Source: Rhizobium sp. C4 (lineage in GTDB: Bacteria; Pseudomonadota; Alphaproteobacteria; Rhizobiales; Rhizobiaceae). From it: a stretch of DNA of 64,000 nucleotides. The notes beneath the pieces are model-generated. The model had not been told where the DNA came from. It saw only the letters and a program-made list of their open reading frames with translations, and made no database searches. Position 1 is the first letter of the stretch; each line of letters opens with the position of its first letter. This document shows, in pieces, positions 1 through 8,909 of this stretch. The DNA is taken from the NCBI RefSeq assembly GCF_021026315.1, contig NZ_JAJNCX010000001.1:496001-560000 (forward strand), in the 5' to 3' direction. A program made the translations under genes and the position numbers.

Positions 1-847
1 TGCCATCGACGCGGATTTCCACGACACGGTCGGCATCGACCTCGTCGCCATGTGCGTCAACGACCTCGTCGTGCAGGGCGCCGAACCGCTCTTCTTCCTC
101 GACTATTTTGCCACCGGCAAGCTCGACCCGGATCAGGGTGCGGCGATCGTCAAGGGCATTGCCGAAGGCTGCCTCATCTCCGGCTGCGCGCTGATCGGCG
201 GCGAGACGGCGGAAATGCCGGGCATGTATTCCAAGGGCGATTACGACCTTGCCGGCTTTGCGGTCGGTGCTGCCGAACGCGGCCAGCTTCTGCCGTCCGA
301 AGAAGTCTCCGAAGGTGACGTGATCCTCGGCCTCTCCTCCTCGGGCGTTCACTCCAACGGTTTCTCGCTGGTGCGCAAGATCGTCGAGTTGTCCGGCCTC
401 TCCTATGATGCCCCGGCGCCGTTTGCGCCGGAAAAGAAGCTCGGCGAAGCGCTGCTGACGCCGACCCGCATCTATGTGAAGCCGCTTCTGAAGGCGATCC
501 GCGAGACGGGTGCGATCAAGGCGCTGGCCCATATCACCGGCGGCGGCTTCCCGGAAAACATTCCGCGCGTGCTGCCGAAGCATCTGGCCGCCGAGATCGA
601 TCTGGCCGCCGTCAAGGCACCGGCTGTGTTCTCCTGGCTGGCCAAGACCGGCGGCGTGGCACCGAACGAAATGCTGCGCACCTTCAATTGCGGCGTCGGC
701 ATGATTGCCGTCGTTTCGCCCGACAAGGCCGATCAGGTTGCTGCCGTGCTGGAAGCGGAAGGCGAAACCGTCTTCAAGCTTGGCCGCATGGTCGCCCGCG
801 CAGAAGGCGCGCATGGCACGGTCTACAAGGGCGCGCTGACGCTATGA
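1..847 (+). CDS. purM: Phosphoribosylformylglycinamidine cyclo-ligase, 3' part
   Basis: AIR synthetase closes the imidazole ring of FGAM using ATP, the fifth step of cytoplasmic de novo purine synthesis. The reading frame is open from base 2, so the N-terminus lies outside the window; 281 residues are present. The visible part begins in the conserved core ([22 protein letters not shown]), followed by the family segments [28 protein letters not shown] and [16 protein letters not shown], which form the AIRS/PurM nucleotide-binding fold. The stop codon overlaps the purN start as ATGA, so the two genes are translationally coupled in a purMN operon. Identity is very clear; only the true start cannot be seen. 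Confidence 0.96.
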   Translation, partial: AIDADFHDTVGIDLVAMCVNDLVVQGAEPLFFLDYFATGKLDPDQGAAIVKGIAEGCLISGCALIGGETAEMPGMYSKGDYDLAGFAVGAAERGQLLPSEEVSEGDVILGLSSSGVHSNGFSLVRKIVELSGLSYDAPAPFAPEKKLGEALLTPTRIYVKPLLKAIRETGAIKALAHITGGGFPENIPRVLPKHLAAEIDLAAVKAPAVFSWLAKTGGVAPNEMLRTFNCGVGMIAVVSPDKADQVAAVLEAEGETVFKLGRMVARAEGAHGTVYKGALTL

Positions 848-1482
848 CAGGCGCGATGGCGGGTCAGCGCAAGCGCGTTGTCGTCTTCATCTCCGGCAGC
901 GGGTCCAACATGCTCGCGCTGGCCGAGGCCGCCCACGCGCAGGACTTTCCGGCCGAAATCGTCGCTGTGATTTCCGACAAGACGGATGCGGGCGGGCTTG
1001 CCAAGGCTCAAGGCTTAGGCATTGCGACCTACGCCTTCCTGCGCCGCGACTATGAGAGCAAGGCCGCGCATGAGGCGGCGATCCTTTCCAAGCTTGCCGA
1101 GATCGCGCCCGACATCATCTGCCTCGCCGGCTACATGCGGCTGCTTTCGGCCGAATTCATCCGGCCCTATGAGGGCCGCATCCTCAATATCCACCCGTCC
1201 CTGCTGCCGCTCTTTGCCGGTCTCCACACGCATCAGCGCGCCATTGACGCGGGGATGAAGGTGGCGGGCTGCACGGTGCATCTGGTCACAGAAGGCATGG
1301 ATGAAGGCCCGATCCTGGCCCAGGCGGTCGTGCCGGTTCTGGCAGGCGATACGTCGGACGCGCTGGCGGCACGCGTGCTGAAGCAGGAGCATCGCATCTA
1401 CCGCGCCGTGCTTGCGGCCTTCGCCAACGGCACCTTGCCCGGTGGCTCGGACGAAGCGCAGTGCGTCCTGTCGCTCGGCTGA
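844..1482 (+). CDS. purN: Phosphoribosylglycinamide formyltransferase
   Basis: GAR transformylase transfers the formyl group of 10-formyltetrahydrofolate to GAR, the third step of purine synthesis. The 212-residue product shows the N-terminal phosphate-binding segment [15 protein letters not shown], the catalytic [12 protein letters not shown] stretch containing the active-site Asn and His, and the later [13 protein letters not shown] segment with the catalytic Asp. The start at 844 was chosen because its ATGA overlaps the purM stop; an open frame continues further upstream, but that part is out of frame with PurM and unlike the family. Length is usual for PurN. Confidence 0.96.
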   Translation: MTGAMAGQRKRVVVFISGSGSNMLALAEAAHAQDFPAEIVAVISDKTDAGGLAKAQGLGIATYAFLRRDYESKAAHEAAILSKLAEIAPDIICLAGYMRLLSAEFIRPYEGRILNIHPSLLPLFAGLHTHQRAIDAGMKVAGCTVHLVTEGMDEGPILAQAVVPVLAGDTSDALAARVLKQEHRIYRAVLAAFANGTLPGGSDEAQCVLSLG

Positions 1483-1513
1483 TGTTCAATTCGGAAGCGC
1501 GCGGCGGCGCTGA

Positions 1514-2113
1514 TCAGCCCGCCTGAAGCAATGCGCGGTTCATGACCGCCCATTGCAGAAGAATGATCGTCTTGGCGTCGGGAAGCCGGCCCTCGCCGAT
1601 CATCGAAAACGCGGTATCGAGGGGGAGTTCGACCACTTCGATATCTTCATGCTCGTCGGCCAGACCGCCGCCGGCTGCTTCCCGGTTGCTTGTATCAATC
1701 AGCCCGACGAAGAGGTGGACCTCTTCGGCGAGAGCACCTGGCGATCCGAACATCGGAAACAGGGAAAAGACCTTGCCAACGCGATAGCCCGTCTCCTCCA
1801 GCGCCTCCCTGCGAGCCGCCTCTTCCGGATCGTCCCCATCCAGCAAGCCGGCAGCGGCCTCCAGCACGAAAGGATCGCGGTCGAGATAGAAGGTCGCGGT
1901 GCGAAACTGGCGGACAAGAACCACGACATCCCGTGCCGGATCGTAAAGCAGGATCGACCCCGCCGAGCCGTGATCCACGACTTCGCGTATCAGCCGGGCG
2001 GTCTCGCCGTCCGAACGCGTATAGTCGATAATCAGGCGGTAGAGGTTGTTCCAGCCCTTGTAGGCATGGAGGTTCTCGACAATCCGCGCGCCGGCCTTCC
2101 TGAAAAACGTCAT
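1514..2113 (-). CDS. Nudix hydrolase (ADP-ribose/GDP-mannose pyrophosphatase type)
   Basis: Nudix hydrolases cleave nucleoside diphosphates linked to another moiety. The 199-residue protein carries the Nudix box in order: GLLDGDDPEEAARREALEETGY fits G-x5-E-x7-R-E-x2-E-E-x-G, with the metal-binding glutamates intact. The rest (start FFRKAGARIVENLHAYKGWNNLYR, central VVLVRQFR and a LLQWAVMN tail) resembles the NudK/ADP-ribose pyrophosphatase group; the exact substrate cannot be read. The start at 2113 makes an ATGA overlap with the stop of the upstream molybdopterin oxidoreductase, implying coupled translation. A start at 2128 is possible but overlaps more. Confidence 0.85.
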   Translation of the reverse strand: MTFFRKAGARIVENLHAYKGWNNLYRLIIDYTRSDGETARLIREVVDHGSAGSILLYDPARDVVVLVRQFRTATFYLDRDPFVLEAAAGLLDGDDPEEAARREALEETGYRVGKVFSLFPMFGSPGALAEEVHLFVGLIDTSNREAAGGGLADEHEDIEVVELPLDTAFSMIGEGRLPDAKTIILLQWAVMNRALLQAG

Positions 2114-4218
2114 GCCTTGACCAGCCAAACCTTGTTGTCATGAAGACCAGCCCCGCCAAAGGGCGCGACGCAGTCGGCGCCAGTCAGCACGTTGATGCCC
2201 TCGCCGTCGAGATGCGCCTTGTTGGGCCACAGGCCTTCGGCGATCAGCACGCCCTTGCGGGCTTCGGATGTGACACGGGCGTGCAGGCGAAGATCGCCAC
2301 GCGCATTGCCAAGGCGCACGATGTCGCCGTTTTCAATGCCCTGCCCTGCGGCGTCATCCGGATTGATCATCACTTCCGGCCGGCCTTCCTTCTCGCGTGA
2401 CGTCTTGGTCTCGGCGAAGGAGGAGTTGAGGAAGTTGCGGGCCGGCGATGTGGCGAGACGGAAAGGATGGGCTGCATCCGTCTCCTCGATCACCGCGCAA
2501 TAGTCCGGGAATTCCGGCAGCCGCGAGGCCGGGCCGAGAATGCCGACATTGTCCGGCGGACGGGTGCTGGCTTGTTGCCCCATCCAGTCGGGGCGGAAAT
2601 GGAACTTGCCATCGGCATGGCCAAAGCCGTTGAGGAAATGGGCTTCCTCGAAGGGCAATTTGCGGTCGATCCACTTCTCGCCATCCAGCTGCTCCAGCTC
2701 GCCGGGGCGGAGAACGGTTGCGATCAGGTCGCGCTCGCTCATGCCGAAGCCTGCCGTGTCGGCGACGCCGAGGCGACTGGCGAGTTCTTCGATGACGAAG
2801 AGATTGGTGCGCACCGTTTCCGGCGGCTCAACCAGTTTCGGCCCGAGGAGAATATGGCTCTGGCCGCCGCCGCGATAGATGTCGTCATGTTCAACGAACA
2901 TGGTGGCCGGCAGCACGATATCGGCCATTTCGGCCGTCTCGGTCAGGAACTGCTCGTGGACCGCGACGAAGAGATCTTCGCGGGCAAAGCCCTCGCGGAC
3001 AACGCGCTGTTCGGGGGCGATATTCACCGGATTGGTGTTCTGGATCAGCATGGCCGTCACCGGCGGGCCGTTGCGCAGCGCTTCCGCATCTCCTGTCAGC
3101 ACGCGGCCGATCTGCGACTGGTCGAGCGCGCGCACCGAGGGATCGGCATAGCTCGCGCCCTTGATCAGCCCGGTCGTCATGCCGAAAATATCGGCATTCG
3201 TGTGGAAAGCGCCGCCGCCCTCGTGCTGCCAGCTGCCCAGCACCGTCGGTAGTGACAGGGCCGCATGCATGGAGACCGTGCCGTTGCGGCTGCGGGTGAA
3301 GCCATAGCCGAGGCGGAAGAAGCTGCGCTTTGTCGTGCCGACGAGGCGGGCGAAGTCCTCGATCTCCTCGACCGTCAGGCCGGTGATCTCGGCGGCCCAT
3401 TGCGGCGTGCGGGTGGCCAGATGGGCCTCAAGACCCGCCGGATCGTCGGTGTATTTGGCGAGATAGGCGCGGTCGGCATAGCCGTCGCGGAAGGCGACAT
3501 GCATGGCGGCGCAGGCAAGTGCTGCGTCCGTGCCGGGCTTGAGGATCAGCTTGACGTCTGCCTGCTTCATCGTCGGCGTGTCATAGACGTCGATGGCGAC
3601 GATCTTTGCGCCGCGTTCCTTGCGCGCCTTGATCGCATGGGTCATCACATTGACCTGGGTGGACACGGCATTCGTGCCCCAGATGATGACGCAATCGGAT
3701 TTCACCATCTCGCGCGGATCGACGCCTGAAAGCCGGCCAAGCGCCATGGTGACGCCTGTCCAGGCCGGGTTGACGCAGATCGTGCCGAAAAAGCCGGAAT
3801 AGCGCTTGGCATGGCGCAGGCGCTCGATGGAATCGCGCTGCACCAGCCCCATCGTGCCGGCGTAGAAATAGGGCCAGACGGCCTCTGCCCCGTGAGCTGC
3901 TTCTGCCTTGACGAAGGCTTCGGCAATCTCGTCCAGCGCGTCGTCCCAGCTGATATCCGTCCAGCTCCCCGCCCCTTTCGCGCCCTTGCGCTTCATCGGC
4001 TTCAGCAGCCGGTCGGGATGGTAGAGCCGTTCGGCATAGCGGGCCACCTTGGCGCAGATGACGCCATCGGTGTAATTGTTCGCCTTCGCGCCATGAACGC
4101 GGCCAATGCGGCCATCCGCGCCGATGTCGATTTCCAGCGCACAGGTCGAGGGACAGTCATGCGGGCAGGCCGAGAAGCCTTTGCGCGGGCGGGTGAGATC
4201 GGGGGTCGCAATGTTCAT
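2110..4218 (-). CDS. Molybdopterin-dependent oxidoreductase, MopB family
   Basis: This 702-residue protein belongs to the formate dehydrogenase/DMSO reductase superfamily of Mo-bis-MGD enzymes. Near the N-terminus C18-x3-C22-x3-C26-x28-C55 forms the usual 4Fe-4S ligand set. Cys148, in the GTICVNPAWTG segment, aligns by eye with the Cys/Sec molybdenum ligand of formate dehydrogenases. Downstream come the GTNAVSTQVNVMTH and KIVAIDVYDTPT cofactor-binding segments, and a C-terminal molydopterin-dinucleotide domain (NFLNSSFAETKTSREKEGRP). No twin-arginine signal is seen, so the enzyme is probably cytoplasmic. The ATG at 4218 was chosen because family similarity begins just after it. Substrate is unknown; no electron-transfer subunits are adjacent. 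Confidence 0.85.
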   Translation of the reverse strand: MNIATPDLTRPRKGFSACPHDCPSTCALEIDIGADGRIGRVHGAKANNYTDGVICAKVARYAERLYHPDRLLKPMKRKGAKGAGSWTDISWDDALDEIAEAFVKAEAAHGAEAVWPYFYAGTMGLVQRDSIERLRHAKRYSGFFGTICVNPAWTGVTMALGRLSGVDPREMVKSDCVIIWGTNAVSTQVNVMTHAIKARKERGAKIVAIDVYDTPTMKQADVKLILKPGTDAALACAAMHVAFRDGYADRAYLAKYTDDPAGLEAHLATRTPQWAAEITGLTVEEIEDFARLVGTTKRSFFRLGYGFTRSRNGTVSMHAALSLPTVLGSWQHEGGGAFHTNADIFGMTTGLIKGASYADPSVRALDQSQIGRVLTGDAEALRNGPPVTAMLIQNTNPVNIAPEQRVVREGFAREDLFVAVHEQFLTETAEMADIVLPATMFVEHDDIYRGGGQSHILLGPKLVEPPETVRTNLFVIEELASRLGVADTAGFGMSERDLIATVLRPGELEQLDGEKWIDRKLPFEEAHFLNGFGHADGKFHFRPDWMGQQASTRPPDNVGILGPASRLPEFPDYCAVIEETDAAHPFRLATSPARNFLNSSFAETKTSREKEGRPEVMINPDDAAGQGIENGDIVRLGNARGDLRLHARVTSEARKGVLIAEGLWPNKAHLDGEGINVLTGADCVAPFGGAGLHDNKVWLVKA

Positions 4219-4306
4219 GGCTGACAGGTATATGCGAAGCGAAAATGCGCCGGAAGACGAAAAAGCCGGCCATGACATGATTTCATGAGACCGATCGGGG
4301 CACGGA

Positions 4307-5158
4307 ATGAATTACCGGCACATCTACCACGCGGGCAATTTCGCCGATATCCTCAAGCATGCCGTGCTCGCCCGGCTGATCGTCTATCTCCAGCAGAAGG
4401 ACAAGGCCTTCCGCGTCGTCGATACGCATGCCGGCATCGGGCTTTACGACCTCTCCTCACTCGAGGCGCAGAAGACCGGGGAATGGCTGGACGGCATCGG
4501 GCGGCTGATCGCCGCCGAACTGCCGGCGGATGTCGCTCCGCTCCTCGCGCCCTATCTCGATGCGGTTCGCGCATTGAATCCGGAAGGCGGCGTAAAGCTC
4601 TATCCCGGCTCGCCAAAACTGACCCGCATCCTGATGCGCGAGCAGGACCGGCTTTCCGCGATGGAGCTGCATCCGGAAGATTGCGAGACACTGCGCAACC
4701 TCTTTGAAGGCGACTACCATGTGCGCGTCACCGAACTTGACGGCTGGCTTTCGCTCGGCGCGCATATGCCGCCGAAGGAGAAGCGCGGCATCGTGCTCGT
4801 CGATCCGCCCTTCGAGATCGAGGGCGAGTATGAGCGGCTGGTGGACGGGCTCGTGAAGGCCTATCGCCGCTTTCCGGGCGGCACCTATTGCCTCTGGTAT
4901 CCGATCAAGAGAGGCGCGCCGATTGCCGACTTCCATGCCGCGCTGAAGGAAACCGAGATCCCGAAAATGCTATGCGCGGAGCTTGCGGTGCGCAGCGACC
5001 GCGAGACCACGGGCCTCAGCGGCTCCGGCCTCATCATCGTCAATCCGCCCTTCACGCTGCATGAGGAATTGAAGCGGATATTGCCGGTTTTGAAGACGCT
5101 TCTGGCGCAGGATCGTTTCGCCTCCACGCGCAACATGTGGCTGCGCGGCGAGGACTAG
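4307..5158 (+). CDS. rlmJ: 23S rRNA (adenine(2030)-N(6))-methyltransferase
   Basis: RlmJ methylates N6 of A2030 in 23S rRNA using S-adenosylmethionine. The 283-residue product starts with the signature MNYRHIYHAGNFADILKHAVL. It then has the SAM-binding segment VVDTHAGIGLYDL and the catalytic DPPFE (LVDPPFEIEGEYERL), the N6-adenine methyltransferase D-P-P-F/Y motif. A C-terminal VNPPFTLHEEL closes the Rossmann-like domain. Length equals the E. coli family. The gene is divergent from the molybdopterin oxidoreductase, with about 90 bases between starts. Confidence 0.93.
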   Translation: MNYRHIYHAGNFADILKHAVLARLIVYLQQKDKAFRVVDTHAGIGLYDLSSLEAQKTGEWLDGIGRLIAAELPADVAPLLAPYLDAVRALNPEGGVKLYPGSPKLTRILMREQDRLSAMELHPEDCETLRNLFEGDYHVRVTELDGWLSLGAHMPPKEKRGIVLVDPPFEIEGEYERLVDGLVKAYRRFPGGTYCLWYPIKRGAPIADFHAALKETEIPKMLCAELAVRSDRETTGLSGSGLIIVNPPFTLHEELKRILPVLKTLLAQDRFASTRNMWLRGED

Positions 5159-5277
5159 GCGCGATGGCCGGGAGGCGATCTGAGGCCGCCCTGCCGTCGC
5201 GGGATCGTCACTTGCAATGTGCCGCCAAACTCCCCATTCTTCGTTCGCAAGATATTTCATATCCTTGGGGGAAGCCT

Positions 5278-5682
5278 ATGACGAAACTTTCCACGGCCAC
5301 AGCGATCTGTGCGCTGGCCGGAACCCTGTTCACCGGCGGCGCGGCCTATGCCGGCACATCGGATTGTGCCGACAGCAGCGTTCTTTCTTTCATCGACAGC
5401 CGCTTCGACTACAAGGCCAGCCGCTATCTGCAGGCCAATCTCGACATTGTCGGCTTCGACAAGGTCTCGAACACCCGCGTCGACTATCGCGACGAGACGC
5501 ATCCGATCCAGCGCGTCTATTGCCATGCCAAGGTGGACATGAATGACGGTCACCGCCGCGATCTCTGGTACATGATCGAGAGCGGCATGGGATATGCGGG
5601 TCTTGGCGAGCGGGTGCGCTTCTGCATCGCCGGCCTCGACCCCTGGTATGTCGACGGCCGCCAGTGCCGGTCTGTCAGGTGA
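5278..5682 (+). CDS. Small secreted four-cysteine protein, unknown function
   Basis: The 134-residue product begins with a Sec signal peptide (MTKLSTATAICALAGTLFTGGAAYA, cleavage probably after AYA), so the mature form of about 109 residues should be periplasmic. It contains four cysteines (SDC, VYC, RFC and RQC contexts), enough for two disulfides, and no domain I recognise. The start at 5278 was chosen because it gives the signal peptide. The gene lies 5 bases before the RNase T2 gene, so the two are probably co-transcribed. A role as a partner or inhibitor of that RNase is possible but unproven; it may equally be an independent envelope protein. Confidence 0.7.
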   Translation: MTKLSTATAICALAGTLFTGGAAYAGTSDCADSSVLSFIDSRFDYKASRYLQANLDIVGFDKVSNTRVDYRDETHPIQRVYCHAKVDMNDGHRRDLWYMIESGMGYAGLGERVRFCIAGLDPWYVDGRQCRSVR

Positions 5683-5687
5683 GCGCC

Positions 5688-6350
5688 ATGCGGACGACGA
5701 TCTCCACCGGCCTCGCCGCTGTTCTTGCCTTCGCCACGCTCGGTGCCAGCCCGGCGCTCAGCGCCAGCGACCAACCGAAGCAGGGCTTCGACTTCTACGT
5801 CCTGTCGCTGTCGTGGTCACCCTCTTGGTGCGCCACGCATCCGCAGGGGCAGAAGACGATGCAATGCGATCCGTCCAAGGATTTCGGCTTCATCGTGCAC
5901 GGGCTGTGGCCGCAGAACGAGAGCGGCTATCCGGAATTCTGCCCGACGCGCGAATCGGATCGCATCCCCGACAATCTCGGCCGGCGTTATCTCGACATCA
6001 TCCCGTCCATGGGTCTCATCGGCCATGAATGGCGCAAGCACGGCACCTGCTCGGGCCTCAAACAGGCCGACTATCTGCAGACCGTCCGCAGCGCCTATGA
6101 CAAGGTCAAGATCCCGCCGGCGCTCGCAAGGCTCGACCAGGGCAAGAGCGCCAATCCCGGCGATATCGAGAAGGCGTTTCTGGCTGCCAATCCCGGCATG
6201 AGCCCGAAAGGCATCGCCGTCTCCTGCTCCTCGAAGATGCTGGAAGAAATTCGCATCTGCATGACCAAGGACCTGCAGTTCCGCGACTGCATGGAAGTCG
6301 ATGCCGACGCCTGCCCCCTGAAATCCATCAATATTCCCCCGGTGCGCTGA
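5688..6350 (+). CDS. Periplasmic ribonuclease T2 (RNase I type)
   Basis: RNase T2 enzymes cut RNA through a 2',3'-cyclic phosphate intermediate. The 220-residue precursor has a signal peptide (residues 1-27, ending ALSA). Both catalytic segments are present: FIVHGLWPQ with His71, and HEWRKHGTC with His113, Glu114, Lys117 and His118. Cysteines at 48, 60, 85 and 121 fit the disulfide-rich fold. Length is close to E. coli RNase I. The start at 5688 follows the upstream secreted-protein gene by 5 bases; the stop overlaps the GST start (TGATG), pointing to a three-gene operon. Confidence 0.92.
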   Translation: MRTTISTGLAAVLAFATLGASPALSASDQPKQGFDFYVLSLSWSPSWCATHPQGQKTMQCDPSKDFGFIVHGLWPQNESGYPEFCPTRESDRIPDNLGRRYLDIIPSMGLIGHEWRKHGTCSGLKQADYLQTVRSAYDKVKIPPALARLDQGKSANPGDIEKAFLAANPGMSPKGIAVSCSSKMLEEIRICMTKDLQFRDCMEVDADACPLKSINIPPVR

Positions 6351-6943
6351 TGAAAATTCTCTACTCCCCCGCCTCGCCCTATTCCGCCAAGGTCCGCATG
6401 GCCGCACGCCAGGCCGGCCTGCCGGTCGAAAGCGAGATCGTCAAGACCGACGACGAGCCGGCGCTGCTGATCGGCAACAATCCGCTCGGCAAGATCCCGG
6501 TTCTGCTGCGCGACGACGGTTCCGCGGTCTTCGACAGCCGCGCCATCATGCAGTTTCTCGATCGCGCCAGCGGCGGAAAGCTCTACCCCACCGACGCAGA
6601 AGCGCGGACGCAGGCTGAAGTGCTGGAGGCCCTCGCCGACGGGATCACCGATTGCCTGCTCGCCCATGTCTATGAGCGCCGCTTCCGGCCGGAGGAGAAA
6701 ATCCATCAGCCGTGGCTCGACAAGCAGTGGTCAAAGGTGACGCGGGGCCTTGCCCATCTGGAGGCCAATCCGGTTTCGTTCGAAAACGGCCTGACCGGCG
6801 GGCATGTCGCGGTCGCCGCGCTTGCCGGATATCTCGGGCTGCGCTTTGCCGGCCAGTGGGAACAGATATGGCCCGGACATCGCGCGTTCCTGAGCAGTTA
6901 CGAGACGCTTTTCCCGGCCTATCCGGAATTCAAATCGCAATGA
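6350..6943 (+). CDS. Glutathione S-transferase family protein
   Basis: The 197-residue protein has an N-terminal thioredoxin-like GST domain: MKILYSPASPYSAKVRMAARQAGL with a Ser near the glutathione thiol position, then NPLGKIPVLL with the cis-Pro, and FDSRAIMQFLD with the Ser that binds the gamma-glutamyl part. A helical C-terminal domain follows (residues about 85-197). Its start overlaps the RNase T2 stop, so translation is likely coupled. The substrate cannot be predicted. It is separated from the convergent porin gene by that gene's terminator. Confidence 0.88.
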   Translation: MKILYSPASPYSAKVRMAARQAGLPVESEIVKTDDEPALLIGNNPLGKIPVLLRDDGSAVFDSRAIMQFLDRASGGKLYPTDAEARTQAEVLEALADGITDCLLAHVYERRFRPEEKIHQPWLDKQWSKVTRGLAHLEANPVSFENGLTGGHVAVAALAGYLGLRFAGQWEQIWPGHRAFLSSYETLFPAYPEFKSQ

Positions 6944-7001
6944 AGGCCTGATCCAGTCGTCCGTCAGGACTGACTGCATCAGCGTCACATCACAAATGCA
7001 A

Positions 7002-7027
7002 AAAGGCCCGGCGCGAGCCGGGCCTTT
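7002..7027 (-). terminator. Rho-independent terminator of the porin gene
   Basis: An 11-bp perfect GC-rich stem (AAAGGCCCGGC / GCCGGGCCTTT) around a GCGA loop lies just beyond the porin stop. Read on the minus strand it is followed by TTTTTGCATTTG, a T-rich tract. The same stem could also stop plus-strand transcripts of the GST operon. Confidence 0.85.
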
Positions 7028-7052
7028 CCGTTGATGCGCTTGGGTAAGCGGA

Positions 7053-7688
7053 TCAGAACTTGTAGCCGATACCGACCTTGACAGCGTTCTGGTCGTAGCC
7101 ACGCGAAACGTTGGTGCCGCCGAGAACGTAGGTGCGGTTGCCGAACGACGTGAAGTCGTATTCGACGCGAGCCGTTACGTTTTCCGTCAGCTTCGTTTCA
7201 GCGCCGACGCCAGCGGTCCAGCCGATAACGCCACGCGAGTCATTGTTGCCAGCGCCGTCGGAAACCTTGACGCTACCAGCAGCTACACCGGCTGCGCCGT
7301 AGAGCATGAAGGGGTTCATGTCGACGCCGACGCGTGCACGCAGAGCGCCCTGTACGCCGGTTTCGGTCTTGATGCCGGCAGTGGTGCGCTGTGCGCCGTT
7401 GTAATCCACGTTGCCTTCAACGCCGTATACCAGCTGGCCGTCCTGGAAGTTATAGCCAGCGTAGCCGCCGAGACCGAAAGCATTGGCGTAGCCAGAGTTC
7501 TTGATCTGACCCCAGTTCCAGGAACCGGTTGCGCCGACGTAGCCGCCGGCCCAGTTGCCAACGACCGGTGCGGAGACCGGTGCAGACGGAGCCTGCGGAA
7601 CAGAGTCGATGGCGTCAGCTGCATAAGCGGCCGATACCGAAGCGATAGAAGCAGCCGAAGCCACAAGAGCGATGATCATTTTACGCAT
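7053..7688 (-). CDS. Outer membrane beta-barrel protein, RopB/Omp25 family
   Basis: The 211-residue precursor has a signal peptide (MRKMIIALVASAASIASVSAAYA) and an eight-strand-type barrel rich in alternating aromatic/Gly segments: WAGGYVGATGSWNWG, LGGYAGYNFQDGQLVYGVEG, ALRARVGVDMNPFMLYGAAG, TARVEYDFTSFG and the terminal VKVGIGYKF. The final Phe is the usual recognition signal for the BAM complex. This architecture matches the Omp25/Omp31 and RopB surface proteins of Brucella and Rhizobium. It is a single-gene unit with a strong terminator and a long AT-rich upstream region, consistent with high expression. Confidence 0.9.
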   Translation of the reverse strand: MRKMIIALVASAASIASVSAAYAADAIDSVPQAPSAPVSAPVVGNWAGGYVGATGSWNWGQIKNSGYANAFGLGGYAGYNFQDGQLVYGVEGNVDYNGAQRTTAGIKTETGVQGALRARVGVDMNPFMLYGAAGVAAGSVKVSDGAGNNDSRGVIGWTAGVGAETKLTENVTARVEYDFTSFGNRTYVLGGTNVSRGYDQNAVKVGIGYKF

Positions 7689-8059
7689 AACATTCTCCTT
7701 TTCACTACGGCCTGCCCGAGATCATTCATGTGGGCAGTCCGAAAATCCGGTTTGATCCCTCTCCGGTTGAGTCTCAATTTGATATCAGAATGAGGAATTC
7801 CAAGAGCCAGATTGTGAAATTGTTGTGTCAAAAAGAAGTCCGAAAGGTGATGTTGTCGATTTACAACAGGCAATTCGTTAACCATAACCGAAAAACCAGC
7901 CATATATTGGTACAATAATGCCTGTCTATTATAACTATGTTTACCCTTATGTCGAAATCGGAGCCAAATTCTTTAATAACTCCTTAATATGCATTCCCGA
8001 TTTTACACGGTCTCTTTTGGCCTGTAACTTGAGCAACCCCGCAAACGGAGCAGTCAAGC
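7689..8059. other. Gene-free AT-rich region between the porin and SDR genes
   Basis: This 371-base stretch separates two divergent genes and must hold the promoters of both. It is clearly more AT-rich than its surroundings, with runs such as TTCTTTAATAACTCCTTAAT near 7970-7990. Short open frames exist on both strands, but neither has a convincing ribosome site or recognisable sequence. I see no clear operator palindrome, tRNA or hairpin terminator. Confidence 0.5.
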
Positions 8060-8833
8060 GTGTCTGACCATGTATTGCCAAAGAAGTCGGCGCTCGTGAC
8101 GGGCGGCGCCCGGCGCATCGGCCGAGCGATCTGCGAAGGGCTGGCGAATTTGGGCTTTTCCATCGCCGTCCACGCCAACTCTTCCATCGACGAGGCGGAG
8201 AATTTCGCGCAATCGTTGCGCGACTCGGGCGCCGACGCGGTCGCGCTGAAGGCCGATCTGCGCGACGAAGCCGAGACGCTTGCCCTCATCCGGCAGGCGC
8301 ACAAGGCGCTGGGTGGCCTCGGCGTTGTCGTCAACAATGCCTCGCTCTTCCAGCCGGACTGGGTGACCGATTTCGACCGCGCCACCTGGGACGGACATTT
8401 CGATGTCCATGTCCGCGCACCGTCGATTCTCGCGGGCGAATATGCGCGTCTGCTCGATGCGGATGAAAAGGGCCTGATCGTCAACATCATCGACCAGCGC
8501 GTCTGGGCCCCGACGCCGAACTATTACTCCTATATGCTCTCCAAGGCCGCCATGCTGATGGCAACGAAGACGATGGCGATGTCGCTCGCCCCGCGAATCC
8601 GCGTGAATGCCATCGGCCCCGGCCCCACATTGCCGAATGCAAGGCAGTCGCGGCAGGATTTCGAACAGCAGACCGGCGCGCTGCTTCTCGGCAAGGGACC
8701 GGACCTTTCGGAGTTTTCCCGCACCATTGCCTATTTCCATGGCGCCACCTCCGTCACCGGTCAGATGATCGCGCTCGACGGCGGTCAACATCTGGCGTGG
8801 GAAACGCCGGATGTGGCAGGACTGGCCGAGTGA
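8060..8833 (+). CDS. Short-chain dehydrogenase/reductase, FolM/pteridine-reductase-like
   Basis: The 257-residue product is a classical SDR. The N-terminal cofactor motif is VTGGARRIGRAI; the double Arg after TGGA is typical of NADPH-using FolM/pteridine reductase relatives. The VVNNASLF (NNAS) motif follows. The active site YSYMLSK contains the Y-x3-K pair, and the C-terminal GQMIALDGGQHL is standard for the family. It likely reduces a pteridine or similar carbonyl substrate, but this is inference. Translation appears to start at GTG (8060) after a GGAG at 8047-8050. It precedes uvrC by 76 bases. Confidence 0.85.
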   Translation: MSDHVLPKKSALVTGGARRIGRAICEGLANLGFSIAVHANSSIDEAENFAQSLRDSGADAVALKADLRDEAETLALIRQAHKALGGLGVVVNNASLFQPDWVTDFDRATWDGHFDVHVRAPSILAGEYARLLDADEKGLIVNIIDQRVWAPTPNYYSYMLSKAAMLMATKTMAMSLAPRIRVNAIGPGPTLPNARQSRQDFEQQTGALLLGKGPDLSEFSRTIAYFHGATSVTGQMIALDGGQHLAWETPDVAGLAE

Positions 8834-8909
8834 TCCCTATATAATGCCGCAAACAGGTCGGCGGGCCGCTACAATGGCAGGCTCTGAGAGAATGATTCGG
8901 TAAGGCGGA

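Noticed and set aside
7676-7918. Short open frames on both strands in the porin upstream region
   Set aside because: They overlap each other, lack ribosome sites and look like promoter DNA.
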